Below are positions 36,089 through 44,913 of a stretch of DNA of 64,000 nucleotides, piece by piece (position 1 is the first letter of the stretch; each line of letters begins with the position of its first letter). The notes below the pieces were generated by a model that was given only the letters and a program-made list of their open reading frames with translations, was not told where the DNA came from and ran no database searches. The stretch is from an uncultured Flavobacteriaceae bacterium. Its GTDB lineage: Bacteria; Bacteroidota; Bacteroidia; Flavobacteriales; Flavobacteriaceae. A program made the position numbers and the translations under genes. The stretch lies in assembly GCA_947503005.1 (NCBI GenBank), contig CANNCA010000004.1:270324-334323 (forward strand), given 5' to 3'.

Positions 36089-37465
36089 ATGAAAAGAAGA
36101 AATTTTATCAATAAGACAGCAATGGGTACAGCTGCGGCAATTGGATTTCCCAGTATCGTGCCGGCAAGTGTATTGGGCAAAGATGCGCCAAGTAATAAAA
36201 TCAATATTGGACAGATTGGATGTGGTCGTATCGCAGTATCCCATGATATGCATGATACTTTGAAATTTGATCAGGCGCGGATTATGGCGGTCTGTGATTT
36301 AGATTCGATACGGGTGGACAAGGCAAAAGCATTTGTTGATAAAGCTTATCAAGAAAAGACGGGAAAAGCGAAGTATATGGATACCAAGACCTATGCAGAT
36401 TACCGCGAAATGTTGTTGAATAAAGATATTGATGCGGTTATGATCAGCACTCCCGATCATTGGCATTCACAACCCGCGATGGAGGCTGCACTGGCCGGCA
36501 AGGACATCTACCTTCAAAAACCTACTTCACTAACGGTAAAAGAAGGCCAACAGTTAATGGCGGCTGTGAAGCAAAAAAATGTTATTCTTCAAGTAGGCAC
36601 CCAGCAAAGAGCAATGCCTCAGTTTCGGGTAGCTGCTGAGCTAGTAAGAAACGGACGGATTGGTAACGTGCATACGGTCAAAATCGGTCTGCCCGGTGAT
36701 CCTGGAGGTCCCGAAGTCACCGAGATGCCAGTGCCGAAAAACCTGAATTACGAAATGTGGTTGGGATCAACTCCCGAAATGCCTTATAATGAAATTGGAG
36801 TTCATCCACAGAATGATTACAGTCGGCCCGGTTGGTTGAGACATCGAAATTATGGTGCCGGAATGATTACAGGATGGGGTCAGCATCATTACGATTCCGC
36901 TGCTTGGGGAATGAACACTGAACTCACTGGACCTATTTCGGTTGAAGCACTTGCTGAATTTCCGAAATCTGGATTTTGGAACGTGCACGGTGATTTTTTG
37001 GTCAAGCACGAATATGAAAATGGAATGACGGTTTACACAAGCGGCGGCTATACTAACGGAATTAAATATATCGGCGATGACGGATGGATCTTTGTTTCTC
37101 GTGGAGATTATCAGGCGTCCGCTTCCGATCCCGTGGACAAAGAAAAGAGTGCTCAAGCCTTGAATGCCTCTGACCCATCTATCTTGACTTCTGTTATCGG
37201 TGCAAACGAGACCCATCTCGAGGTTATCGAAGATCAACATGGTAATTGGCTGGATTGTATCAAAAGTAGAAAAGCACCCATTTCTCCGATAGAAAAAGGA
37301 CATAAAGCCTGTACCATCTGCTTAATCAGTGATATAGCGATGCAATTCGACAGAAAGCTCGACTGGAATCCGGAAACGGAATTGTTCGTCAATGATGATG
37401 TGGCCAATGTATTGTTGCACAGAGAGCAACGCAAACCTTATGGTACCGATTACGTTGAGGTATAA
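36089..37465 (+). CDS. exported Gfo/Idh/MocA family oxidoreductase
   Basis: A 458-residue NAD(P)-dependent oxidoreductase with a twin-arginine-like leader (MKRRNFINKTAMGTAAAIGFPSIVPASVLG), so probably exported folded with its cofactor. The Rossmann motif is IGQIGCGRIA. The segment usually reading EKP is here YLQKPTSLT, with Gln replacing Glu. The C-terminal half has the family beta-sheet domain with the block GWGQHHYDSAAWGMN. The substrate is probably a sugar or uronic-acid derivative, given the operon. It is the first of seven plus-strand genes with gaps of 0-9 bp. Confidence 0.88.
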   Translation: MKRRNFINKTAMGTAAAIGFPSIVPASVLGKDAPSNKINIGQIGCGRIAVSHDMHDTLKFDQARIMAVCDLDSIRVDKAKAFVDKAYQEKTGKAKYMDTKTYADYREMLLNKDIDAVMISTPDHWHSQPAMEAALAGKDIYLQKPTSLTVKEGQQLMAAVKQKNVILQVGTQQRAMPQFRVAAELVRNGRIGNVHTVKIGLPGDPGGPEVTEMPVPKNLNYEMWLGSTPEMPYNEIGVHPQNDYSRPGWLRHRNYGAGMITGWGQHHYDSAAWGMNTELTGPISVEALAEFPKSGFWNVHGDFLVKHEYENGMTVYTSGGYTNGIKYIGDDGWIFVSRGDYQASASDPVDKEKSAQALNASDPSILTSVIGANETHLEVIEDQHGNWLDCIKSRKAPISPIEKGHKACTICLISDIAMQFDRKLDWNPETELFVNDDVANVLLHREQRKPYGTDYVEV

Positions 37466-37474
37466 TAGCTGTTT

Positions 37475-38857
37475 ATGAAGAAGTCTCTAATTGTAATTTT
37501 GATACTCGGTCTTTGTTTTTCCTGCGGGGAGGAAAAGGCTGAACAAAAGAAAACTGACCAACCGACCATGGAAAAAGTAAAACTGATGACCTTGGACCCT
37601 GGTCACTTTCATGCTGCCCTTGTTCAGAAAACAATGTATCCTCAGGTCGATTCTACAATCCATGTTTTCGCACCAGAGGGACCGGAGGTTCAAGATTTCT
37701 TGAGTAAAATCGAACAATATAATTCTAGGTCCGAAAACCCAACAGCTTGGAAAGTAAATACCCGAATAAGTGATGACTATCTACAACAGATGCTTGCCCA
37801 AAAACCGGGAAACGTGATGGTAGTAGCTGGAAAAAACTCTAAAAAAATTGATTATATCCTTGAAGCGGTAAAAGCGGGATTGAACGTATACGCCGATAAA
37901 CCTTTGGTTATTAACCCTGAAGGATTGGTCAAACTAAAAGAAGCCTTTGAAGTGGCCAAAAAAAATGGTGTGATGATTTACGACATCATGACCGAGCGTT
38001 TTGAATCGACCACCATGATGCAAAAAAGAATCTCTCAGCTTCCCGCTGTTTTTGGAAAATTGGTGGATGGAACACCCGAAGAGCCGGCCATCAGTAAAGA
38101 AAGTGTTCATCATTTTTTCAAGTACGTTTCAGGAAATCCTTTAGTACGGCCAGCTTGGTTTTTTGATGTTAATGAAGAAGGTGAGGGCATCGTAGATGTG
38201 ACCACACATTTGGTAGATTTGGTGCAATGGGAAGCTTTTCCTGAACAAATTATCGATTCTAATAAGGTGGAAATGCTAAAGGCGAAACGCTGGCCGACAA
38301 TTTTGACCAGGGAAGAATTTACTAAGGTGACCAAATTGCCCGACTATCCCAAGTATCTGCAAAAAGATTTGATAGATGGTAAACTCCACACCTATTCCAA
38401 CGGCGAAATGGTATACAAGATCAATGGAAAACATGCCAAAGTTTCCGTAATATGGAATTACCAAGCTCCCGAAGGAACTGGCGATACCCATTATAGTATC
38501 ATGCGCGGCACAAAATGTAACCTGATTATAAAACAAGGTGCCGAAGAAGATTTCAAACCGGTGCTTTATATTGAACCCGTCATAAAGGAGTCATTTGATG
38601 ATTTGCTCAAAAATGCTATCGACAGCGAGGTGCAAGAACTATTTCCGGGTACTACTGCGGAAAAACTCCCCAATGGACATTGGAAAATCAATATTCCCGA
38701 TACATTTAAAATCGGGCATGAGGCACATTTTGCGCAGGTGACCGAGAATTACCTGAATTATTTGGAGGCGGGAACGCTTCCCGAATGGGAAATTCCCAAC
38801 ATGATTACAAAGTATTATACAACTATAGCGGCCTACAAATTGGCAAAAAAAGATTAG
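37475..38857 (+). CDS. Gfo/Idh/MocA-like lipoprotein with putative oxidoreductase C-terminal domain
   Basis: A 460-residue lipoprotein (lipobox CFSC, then GEEK). The N-terminal half resembles a Gfo/Idh/MocA Rossmann domain (NVYADKPLVINPEGLVKLKEA), and the C-terminal half matches the Bacteroidetes putative oxidoreductase C-terminal domain (IMTERFESTTMMQ, VRPAWFFDVNEEGEGIVDVTTHLVDLVQWEAF). The usual GxGxxG loop is not evident, so NAD binding is uncertain. It follows the first Gfo/Idh/MocA gene by 9 bp; the pair may act on the same sugar acid in the periplasm or on the surface. The next gene begins immediately. Confidence 0.82.
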   Translation: MKKSLIVILILGLCFSCGEEKAEQKKTDQPTMEKVKLMTLDPGHFHAALVQKTMYPQVDSTIHVFAPEGPEVQDFLSKIEQYNSRSENPTAWKVNTRISDDYLQQMLAQKPGNVMVVAGKNSKKIDYILEAVKAGLNVYADKPLVINPEGLVKLKEAFEVAKKNGVMIYDIMTERFESTTMMQKRISQLPAVFGKLVDGTPEEPAISKESVHHFFKYVSGNPLVRPAWFFDVNEEGEGIVDVTTHLVDLVQWEAFPEQIIDSNKVEMLKAKRWPTILTREEFTKVTKLPDYPKYLQKDLIDGKLHTYSNGEMVYKINGKHAKVSVIWNYQAPEGTGDTHYSIMRGTKCNLIIKQGAEEDFKPVLYIEPVIKESFDDLLKNAIDSEVQELFPGTTAEKLPNGHWKINIPDTFKIGHEAHFAQVTENYLNYLEAGTLPEWEIPNMITKYYTTIAAYKLAKKD

Positions 38858-39676
38858 ATGAGTAAATTACTTTCATTAGAAAATAAAATTTATGCCCTTT
38901 CCGGTGGTACGGGTACTTTAGGAGGTTCCATAGCAAAATACCTTGTTGAAAATGGTGCTCAGGTGCTATTGCTAGGAAGGTCTTTAGACAAGCTTGAGGC
39001 AAAACAAAATGAACTGAATGCCATAGCCGAGAACGGCACCCATATTTTTGTGGTGGATGTGATGAACGAGGTCGCGTTGGAACAGCTGAAAGATACCATA
39101 AAAAAGGATTTTGGTCGCCTTGATGGATTGGTGAACCTTGCTGGTGGAAATATTCCTGGAGCGACTTTAAAGCCAGATCAAACCATTCGTGATATTGCAA
39201 TCGGCGATACCCGAAAAGTTGTGGATATTAATCTTTTTGGCACCGTCATTCCAACAATTGTACTAAGTGAATTGATGGTTAAACAAGGTCATGGATCCAT
39301 TGTCAACATTTCTTCGATGGCTGCCAAACAGACTATTTCAAGGGTTTTGGGCTATTCAATGGCAAAAGCTGCAGTCGATATTTTTACCAAGTGGATGGCC
39401 AATGAGCTAGCTTCAAAACATGGCGATAAGATTCGAGTGAATGCTATCGCACCGGGCTTTTTTATTGGGAATCAGAACAGAAGACTGTTGACCAACGAAG
39501 ATGGCTCGTTCACTGATAGGGGAAATAGTATTATCAGGAATACACCGATGGGTCGCTTTGGAGATGCTTCCGAATTGAATGGCATGGTCCATTACCTTTT
39601 AAGTGATGCATCCAGTTTTGTGACCGGAAGTATTTTTGATGTTGACGGTGGATTTAGTTCATTTTCAGGCGTATAG
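38858..39676 (+). CDS. SDR family D-mannonate oxidoreductase (fructuronate reductase)
   Basis: A 272-residue short-chain dehydrogenase. Cofactor loop SGGTGTLGGSIAKYL near residue 15-29, NLAGGN, catalytic Ser in NISSMAA and YSMAKAAVD with the catalytic Tyr and Lys. Its position directly before uxuA indicates D-fructuronate to D-mannonate reduction, as for the SDR-type UxuB of B. subtilis. It has no signal peptide, so it is cytoplasmic. It follows the preceding gene without a gap and is 3 bp from uxuA. The exact substrate is inferred from context. Confidence 0.87.
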   Translation: MSKLLSLENKIYALSGGTGTLGGSIAKYLVENGAQVLLLGRSLDKLEAKQNELNAIAENGTHIFVVDVMNEVALEQLKDTIKKDFGRLDGLVNLAGGNIPGATLKPDQTIRDIAIGDTRKVVDINLFGTVIPTIVLSELMVKQGHGSIVNISSMAAKQTISRVLGYSMAKAAVDIFTKWMANELASKHGDKIRVNAIAPGFFIGNQNRRLLTNEDGSFTDRGNSIIRNTPMGRFGDASELNGMVHYLLSDASSFVTGSIFDVDGGFSSFSGV

Positions 39677-39679
39677 TTT

Positions 39680-40873
39680 ATGCAGTATTTAAAGAAAACA
39701 TTTCGGTGGTTCGGCCCTTCTTTTGGGGTAACCTTGGATGATATTAAACAGATTGGTGTGGAGGGCATCGTGGCGGCTTGTCAAGAAGTTCCGCTCGGTG
39801 AAGTTTGGCCCGTAGAAACAATTAGATCCCTAAAGAATGAAATAGAATCTTACGGACTCGAATGGTCGGTGGTGGAAAGCGTCAATATTCATACGGCTAT
39901 CAAATACGGGCTCCCAGAAAGAGATGTTTATATTGCAAATTACATTCAAACGCTAAAGAACCTTGCGGCAAACGACATTTATACGGTTTGCTATAATTTC
40001 ATGCAATTGATCGATTGGACACGAACGGATCTTGATTACGTTTTGCCTTCCGGTGGTTCTGCGCTTCGTTACAGTCCCATTGCAGCGGCGGCATTCGATT
40101 TGTTTATCCTACAGCGCGAAAACGCAAAGGAAACCTATACAGACGCCGTTTATCAAGAAGCAAAATCTTATCTCGACGGATTATCCGAAGCCGAAAGAAA
40201 AAAATTGGAATCCTCCATATTAGCGGGAATGCCAGGTTCGAGAAAATTGATTGCCTTGGATGAATTCAAAAAGAATCACGCTACCGTATTGGAAATCAGT
40301 AAAGATCAGCTTCAAGAAAATTTAGCGTACTTTTTAAGGGCCATAATTCCGGAAGCAGAAAAAATTGGAGTAAAAATGGCCATCCATCCTGATGACCCAC
40401 CATTTTCTGTTTTTGGGGTGCCTCGAATAGTTTCCAATTATGACGAATTGAAATTTTTGTTGGATTGCTGTCCTTCTCCAAGTAACGGATTGACTTTTTG
40501 TTCGGGTTCCTTGGGTGCTTCCGCAGAAAATGATTTGGTAAAAATGGTAGCGGATTTTGGCGATAAAATTCATTTCATCCACCTGAGGAATGTGGCAAGA
40601 AGTCCAGATGGTAGCTTTTACGAAGCCGACCATCTAGACGGTTCCGTACCAATTGATAAGGTGATGAAGGCTATCATAAAAGAACAAAAGAGGAGACATG
40701 AGAAGGGCGATGAAATCGTTTCCATTCCAATGAGACCTGACCACGGTCATGTTTTATTGGATGATAAAAAAAGACAAAACGATTTTTATTCGGGCTATTC
40801 CCTTATCGGAAGAGCGATGGGTTTAGCGCAATTATCGGGGTTAGAAAAAGGAATCCGGGAAAGCTTAGTGTAA
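39680..40873 (+). CDS. uxuA: mannonate dehydratase
   Basis: A 397-residue TIM-barrel enzyme that dehydrates D-mannonate to 2-keto-3-deoxygluconate. Start MQYLKKTFRWFGPSFGVTLDDIKQIGVEGIVAAC, metal/substrate region MAIHPDDPPFSVFGVPRIVSN, GLTFCSGSLGA, HFIHLRNVARSPDGSFYEADHLDGSV and MRPDHGHVLLDD all fit UxuA. Length matches the family. It lies between the oxidoreductase gene and the TRAP genes with 3-bp gaps, showing a hexuronate route; the later KDG kinase and aldolase are not in this window. Confidence 0.97.
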   Translation: MQYLKKTFRWFGPSFGVTLDDIKQIGVEGIVAACQEVPLGEVWPVETIRSLKNEIESYGLEWSVVESVNIHTAIKYGLPERDVYIANYIQTLKNLAANDIYTVCYNFMQLIDWTRTDLDYVLPSGGSALRYSPIAAAAFDLFILQRENAKETYTDAVYQEAKSYLDGLSEAERKKLESSILAGMPGSRKLIALDEFKKNHATVLEISKDQLQENLAYFLRAIIPEAEKIGVKMAIHPDDPPFSVFGVPRIVSNYDELKFLLDCCPSPSNGLTFCSGSLGASAENDLVKMVADFGDKIHFIHLRNVARSPDGSFYEADHLDGSVPIDKVMKAIIKEQKRRHEKGDEIVSIPMRPDHGHVLLDDKKRQNDFYSGYSLIGRAMGLAQLSGLEKGIRESLV

Positions 40874-40876
40874 AAT

Positions 40877-41872
40877 ATGGTAAAATTAACAACTTTTAAA
40901 GAGCAAATTATTGGATTCACAATTCTCTTTTTGTGTTTGCTATTATCGTCTTGCGAAGCAGTTAGCGACACTAAAGTCCTCTATTTTGCACATTCGTTAC
41001 CAACGTCGCACCCCGTACACAAAGGAATTTTGGAAATGCAGCGTATCTTGAACGAGGAGTCTGCTGGTAAACTGCAGATAAAGGTTTTTCCTGATGGGCA
41101 ATTGGGTTCTGAACGGGAAGTGTTAGAGCTTTTACAAATTGGAAGTATTGCGATAACTAAAGTAAGCGCATCCGCTCTATCCAATTTCGCACCGGAGTAT
41201 CAGGTAACCGTGGTTCCCTATTTGTTTCGCGATGAAGCTCATTTATGGAAAAACTTGGAAGGGGAAGTTGGAGAACAACTGCTGTCTAGTGGCAGTGAAT
41301 ATTTGCTACGTGGTCTTTGCTTTTACGATGCTGGTGCACGCAGTTTTTACACCAAGGAGAAGGCTATCAATTCACCCGAGGACTTAACAGGGTTAAAACT
41401 TAGGGTTCAGAACGACCAAATGTCGGTCGCCATGGCAAATACGTTGGGAGCTTCTGCCACACCCATGGCATTTAGTGAGCTTTATACCGCCTTACAGCAA
41501 AATGTGGTTGATGGGGCCGAGAACAACATTCCGTCTTTTGTTACCTCGAACCATTTCGAAGTTTGTAAATACTACACTTTTGACGAGCATACGATGATTC
41601 CTGATGTAGTGATTATTGGAACAAAGTTTTGGGACAAGTTATCCGACCAAGAAAAAGAATGGTTAAGGGCGGCTTCCAAAGAAAGCGTAGTCAAACAAAA
41701 GCAGTTTTGGAAAGAAACAATTGCGGAACAGATGGAAATGCTAAAGGAAAACAATGTCAAATTCTTTTATCCAGATAAAGGCCCCTTTCAAGAAAAGTCA
41801 AAACCGGTTATGGAAAACTTAATGAAAGACCCAAAAATGAAAGCTATCATTGACAAGATAAATTCAAACTAA
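40877..41872 (+). CDS. TRAP transporter substrate-binding lipoprotein (DctP family)
   Basis: A 331-residue binding protein with an N-terminal lipid anchor (LLSSC, then EAV, without the acidic surface signal, so periplasmic side). Family features: YFAHSLPTSHPVHKG at the start of the mature protein, LKLRVQND with the Arg that binds the carboxylate of organic acids, and AFSELYTALQQNVVDGAENN. Given uxuA beside it, the ligand is probably a hexuronate such as glucuronate, galacturonate or an aldonate. It overlaps the next gene by one base. Confidence 0.93.
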   Translation: MVKLTTFKEQIIGFTILFLCLLLSSCEAVSDTKVLYFAHSLPTSHPVHKGILEMQRILNEESAGKLQIKVFPDGQLGSEREVLELLQIGSIAITKVSASALSNFAPEYQVTVVPYLFRDEAHLWKNLEGEVGEQLLSSGSEYLLRGLCFYDAGARSFYTKEKAINSPEDLTGLKLRVQNDQMSVAMANTLGASATPMAFSELYTALQQNVVDGAENNIPSFVTSNHFEVCKYYTFDEHTMIPDVVIIGTKFWDKLSDQEKEWLRAASKESVVKQKQFWKETIAEQMEMLKENNVKFFYPDKGPFQEKSKPVMENLMKDPKMKAIIDKINSN

Positions 41873-42345
41873 TGGAAAAGACCTATAGCTTACTGAACAA
41901 GACCATAGAATGGATGTTGGTATCTATTTTCGCATTGCTTGTTCTTGATGTAGTTTGGCAAGTGATTTCACGATATGTAGTTGGAAAATCAAGTTCGTTC
42001 ACCGAGGAGTTTGCTCGATTTGCATTGATATGGCTGACCGTTTTGGGGGCAGCTTATATCAATGGGCAAAAAGAAGGACATCTTTCGATGGATTTTCTGT
42101 TGTCAAAACTTCCTGAGCAAAAAAGACAAAACCGTCAGAAAGTGATACAAGTTATCATGGCAATTTTTGCCCTAATTATCATGGTGATCGGAGGGGGGAA
42201 TTTGGTATATACTACTCTGAGTCTAGGTCAGATTTCGTCGGCACTCAACGTGCCGTTAGGTTATGTGTATTCGATTGTGCCAATCTGTGGAGTAATCATA
42301 ATTTTCTTTTCCGTTTATAATATCAAAAAACTAAACTTTCAATAA
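41872..42345 (+). CDS. TRAP transporter small permease (DctQ family)
   Basis: A 157-residue membrane protein with four helices. The block SSSFTEEFARFALIWLTVLGAAY and the helix-2 extension GQKEGHLSMDFLLSKLP are typical of DctQ. It supports the large permease in sodium-driven uptake of the ligand bound by the DctP protein. Its start overlaps the DctP stop by one base and its stop directly abuts the DctM start. Confidence 0.94.
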   Translation: MEKTYSLLNKTIEWMLVSIFALLVLDVVWQVISRYVVGKSSSFTEEFARFALIWLTVLGAAYINGQKEGHLSMDFLLSKLPEQKRQNRQKVIQVIMAIFALIIMVIGGGNLVYTTLSLGQISSALNVPLGYVYSIVPICGVIIIFFSVYNIKKLNFQ

Positions 42346-43656
42346 ATGAGTATTGAAATTATAAGTGTCATTGTTCTTTTTGTTAGTTTCTTTGGGCTAT
42401 TAGCATATGGTGTGCCAGTAGCATATTCCATTGGAATGTCCACCATGCTAACCTTATTGTTGAATATTGCTTTCTTGCCATCTGTTACCACTGCAAGTCA
42501 GCGAATGACAACAGGCATTGACAATTTTGCCTTGTTAGCGATTCCTTTCTTCGTACTTGCAGGAGAACTTATGAATAGAGGAGGTATTGCGCAACGGTTG
42601 ATTGATTTTGCGAAGTCCTTGATTGGGAGTTTGCCTGGGGGGCTTGCATTTGTAAATATTATTTCGGCCATGCTTTTCGGTGCCATTTCGGGTTCGGCGA
42701 TTGCCGCTGCTTCTGCAATTGGAAGTACCCTCACTGATAAAATGGAAACCGAGGGATATCCTCGAGAGTTTAGTGCAGCGGTAAATATTAGTTCATCAAC
42801 TACGGGTTTGTTGATTCCACCCAGTAATGTGCTGATCATCTTTGCTTTGGCAAGTGGTGGTACGGCGTCTGTTGCTGCCTTGTTTATTGCTGGTTATGTG
42901 CCAGGAATCTTAGTAGGATTGGCTTTGATGTTCATGGTCTTTCTCTACGCAAAAAGAAAAAAATTACCAAGGGCAAAAAGGGTAGGTTTCAAGAAACTGT
43001 TTATTGATTTTAAGAATGCCTTTTTAAGTTTGACTTTATTAATAATCGTTGTGGGCGGTATTGTAGCTGGAATCTTTACAGCAACCGAAGCAGCTGCTAT
43101 CGCAGTTGTATATGCAGTCCTACTTGGCTTTATTAACAAAGAACTGAAATTCAGTGATTTTAGGCCCGTACTATTGAAAAGTGCGAAAACCACTGCAATC
43201 GTGATGTTTTTAATTGCAACATCAATGGTGATGTCATGGTTGTTTTCTTTTGAAGGCATACCGCAATTGATGACGGATACAATTTTGGATAATGTGAGTA
43301 ATCCTATCATCATCTTTTTGATCATAAACATTGTTTTACTGATTGTCGGAACTTTTATGGATATGACTCCAGCGGTTCTCATTTTTACGCCGATTTTTTT
43401 ACCGGTCGCGATGGCTTTGGATATGCATCCGGTTCAGTTTGGAATGGTCATCGTTTTGAACTTATGTATTGGTATTTGTACGCCACCCGTGGGCACCTTA
43501 TTGTTCGTTGGTAGTGGAGTGGCGGAAGTTCCTGTGACGAAGGTGATTAGGCCCTTGTTGTCTTTGTTAGCTGCAATGACCGCAGTACTATTTCTCATAA
43601 CTTATTTTCCAGAACTATCGCTTTGGTTGCCAAGGGCTTTTGGATTGATTGATTAG
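42346..43656 (+). CDS. TRAP transporter large permease (DctM family)
   Basis: A 436-residue membrane protein with about twelve helices, the sodium-coupled translocation subunit. Conserved segments: PFFVLAGELMNRGGIAQRLIDFAKSLIGSLPGG, ISGSAIAAASAIGSTL, LIPPSNVLIIFALASGGTASVAALFIAG and the near-C-terminal CIGICTPPVGTLLFVGSGVA. Last gene of the seven-gene hexuronate operon. TRAP systems are less frequent than SusCD in this phylum. Confidence 0.96.
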   Translation: MSIEIISVIVLFVSFFGLLAYGVPVAYSIGMSTMLTLLLNIAFLPSVTTASQRMTTGIDNFALLAIPFFVLAGELMNRGGIAQRLIDFAKSLIGSLPGGLAFVNIISAMLFGAISGSAIAAASAIGSTLTDKMETEGYPREFSAAVNISSSTTGLLIPPSNVLIIFALASGGTASVAALFIAGYVPGILVGLALMFMVFLYAKRKKLPRAKRVGFKKLFIDFKNAFLSLTLLIIVVGGIVAGIFTATEAAAIAVVYAVLLGFINKELKFSDFRPVLLKSAKTTAIVMFLIATSMVMSWLFSFEGIPQLMTDTILDNVSNPIIIFLIINIVLLIVGTFMDMTPAVLIFTPIFLPVAMALDMHPVQFGMVIVLNLCIGICTPPVGTLLFVGSGVAEVPVTKVIRPLLSLLAAMTAVLFLITYFPELSLWLPRAFGLID

Positions 43657-44072
43657 TTGTTTCCATTTCTTTTTATACTCTCACAATTCTTGCCCAGCTT
43701 TTAATTAAAACTTTTTGACGTTTCACAAATTAAAAAAACAGCCCTTTTAAGTGAACTTTTTTGTTTAAACTATTAATTCGTGACCCAGTCAAGATTACCT
43801 TCGTTTTCCTTTTGGGCTCCTGCCTTAAAATGAAAAGTTCGCATCGCAGAATGGGCAATGCACTTTTTTATTACCTAACCTTTTCAAAAGCTGATTACTT
43901 TTAACAGTTCTGAAAACAAAAAAAAGACTGGACGTGAGTGTAGACTTTTCGCTCTAAGTGACCCTGACAAGATTGGCTCACGACCATCTTGGAAAGCTCC
44001 GCTTTGAAAATAGTTTAAACAAAAAAACGCTCAAGCGAGCTTGGCGTTTTTTCTTGTTAAAATATTTATTCG
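43657..44072. other. intergenic region with tRNA-Arg 3'-end fragments and an inverted repeat
   Basis: This 416-bp stretch holds no convincing gene. It contains a 17-bp exact copy of the tRNA-Arg 3' end, GTGACCCTGACAAGATT (43959-43975; original at 44072-44088), and a weaker fragment ATTCGTGACCCAGTCAAGATT (43777-43797). An 18-bp perfect inverted repeat, TTTTTTGTTTAAACTATT at 43757-43774 and its complement at 44009-44026, frames most of the region. The arrangement suggests remnants of tRNA-directed integration or tRNA duplication. Confidence 0.65.
44022..44052 (-). terminator. terminator of tRNA-Arg
   Basis: AAAAAACGC (44022-44030) pairs with GCGTTTTTT (44044-44052), with an inner CAAG/CTTG stem and a CGAG loop. 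It lies 21 bp downstream of the tRNA-Arg 3' end on the minus strand and can act in both directions. Confidence 0.85.
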
Positions 44073-44146
44073 TGACCCTGACAAGATTCGAACTTGTAAC
44101 CTTCTGATTCGTAGTCAGATGCGCTATCCAGTTGCGCCACAGGGCC
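44073..44146 (-). tRNA. tRNA-Arg (ACG)
   Basis: A 74-base cloverleaf on the minus strand. Acceptor GGCCCTG pairs with CAGGGTC, A is the discriminator and CCA is not encoded. The anticodon loop CTACGAA, between TCTGA and TCAGA, gives anticodon ACG. A 64-residue open frame across it (containing LTTNQKVTSSNLV) is the usual false translation of a tRNA. Confidence 0.96.
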
Positions 44147-44169
44147 TTTGTATCTCCCATGAAGGGGTG

Positions 44170-44199
44170 CAAATATATTTCTTTTTACTTTTAGGGCAA
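44170..44199 (-). promoter_or_regulatory. Bacteroidetes-type promoter of tRNA-Arg
   Basis: On the minus strand TTG (44199-44197) is followed after exactly 19 bases by TATATTTG (44177-44170), matching TTG-N19-TAnnTTTG. It lies 23 bp upstream of the tRNA. Confidence 0.78.
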
Positions 44200-44219
44200 A
44201 ATAACAACTGACAAAAGAA

Positions 44220-44732
44220 ATGGATTATAAAACCTATATCCGCGATATTAAAGATTTTCCAAAGGAGGGAATTGTTTTTAAGGATATCACACCACTTTTA
44301 AAAGACGGTAAGGCCCTGAAAGCAGCTACACATGCCCTTTTTGATTTGGTGAGAAATCAAAGAGTAGACAAGGTAGTAGGTATGGAAAGCAGAGGCTTTA
44401 TTTTCGCGCCGCTTTTAGCTTCAAAATTGAATGCCGGTTTTGTGCCCGTGTGTAAATCAGGAAAATTACCTTATGAAACGATAGCAGAATCTTATTCCTT
44501 GGAATATGGCGATGACCGTTTGGAAATTCATAATGATAGTATCTTAAAAGGAGAGAAGGTATTGATACATGATGATGTATTGGCCACTGGGGGAACGGCA
44601 AGGGCCGTATGCAAATTGGTTGAAAGGCTAGGAGGTGAAATAGTCCAGTGTAATTTTTTGATTGAACTTGAAGCGTTACATGGAAAAAAGAAGTTACAAG
44701 ATTATGAGGTGAAATCCATAATGCAATATTAA
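44220..44732 (+). CDS. apt: adenine phosphoribosyltransferase
   Basis: A 170-residue cytoplasmic salvage enzyme making AMP from adenine and PRPP. Conserved segments: IRDIKDFPKEGIVFKDITPLLKD at the start, MESRGFIFAPLLA, the hood region CKSGKLPYETIAESYSLEYG and the PRPP-binding loop VLIHDDVLATGGTARAVC. Normal length. It is divergent from tRNA-Arg, and its stop overlaps that of the small convergent gene. Confidence 0.97.
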   Translation: MDYKTYIRDIKDFPKEGIVFKDITPLLKDGKALKAATHALFDLVRNQRVDKVVGMESRGFIFAPLLASKLNAGFVPVCKSGKLPYETIAESYSLEYGDDRLEIHNDSILKGEKVLIHDDVLATGGTARAVCKLVERLGGEIVQCNFLIELEALHGKKKLQDYEVKSIMQY

Positions 44733-44881
44733 TCCAATGCATTTGTAGTTACGAAATACCTCCACCCGATGAGCGCCAATTGAAATTTGGATGCTTTTGC
44801 CAAATCCAATCTTTTTTTTGAATAGGAGGGAAGTACTGCCTTATTTATCTTGGCCAGAATCTTAAATAGGGTCTTTTTCAA
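44729..44881 (-). CDS. conserved 50-residue basic protein
   Basis: A small protein ending KINKAVLPSYSKKRLDLAKASKFQLALIGWRYFVTTNALD. I recall near-identical 50-residue proteins across Flavobacteriia, some labelled SsrA-binding protein without good reason. The start is taken as TTG 44881 (MKKTLFKILAKINK), matching relatives; a GTG at 44923 would add 14 residues and run into the neighbouring terminator hairpin. The C-terminal half may form one hydrophobic helix. Function unknown. Its stop overlaps apt's stop by 3 bases. Confidence 0.65.
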   Translation of the reverse strand: MKKTLFKILAKINKAVLPSYSKKRLDLAKASKFQLALIGWRYFVTTNALD

Positions 44882-44913
44882 AATGTTGGTTTTTTCAAAA
44901 ATACAAAATAAAC

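Noticed and set aside
36767-37303. 178-codon antisense frame inside the Gfo/Idh/MocA gene
   Set aside because: Lies wholly within a well-supported gene on the other strand and shows no domain or signal peptide.
43978-44172. 64-codon minus-strand open frame over tRNA-Arg
   Set aside because: It is the translation of the tRNA itself (LTTNQKVTSSNLV pattern), a well-known false gene.
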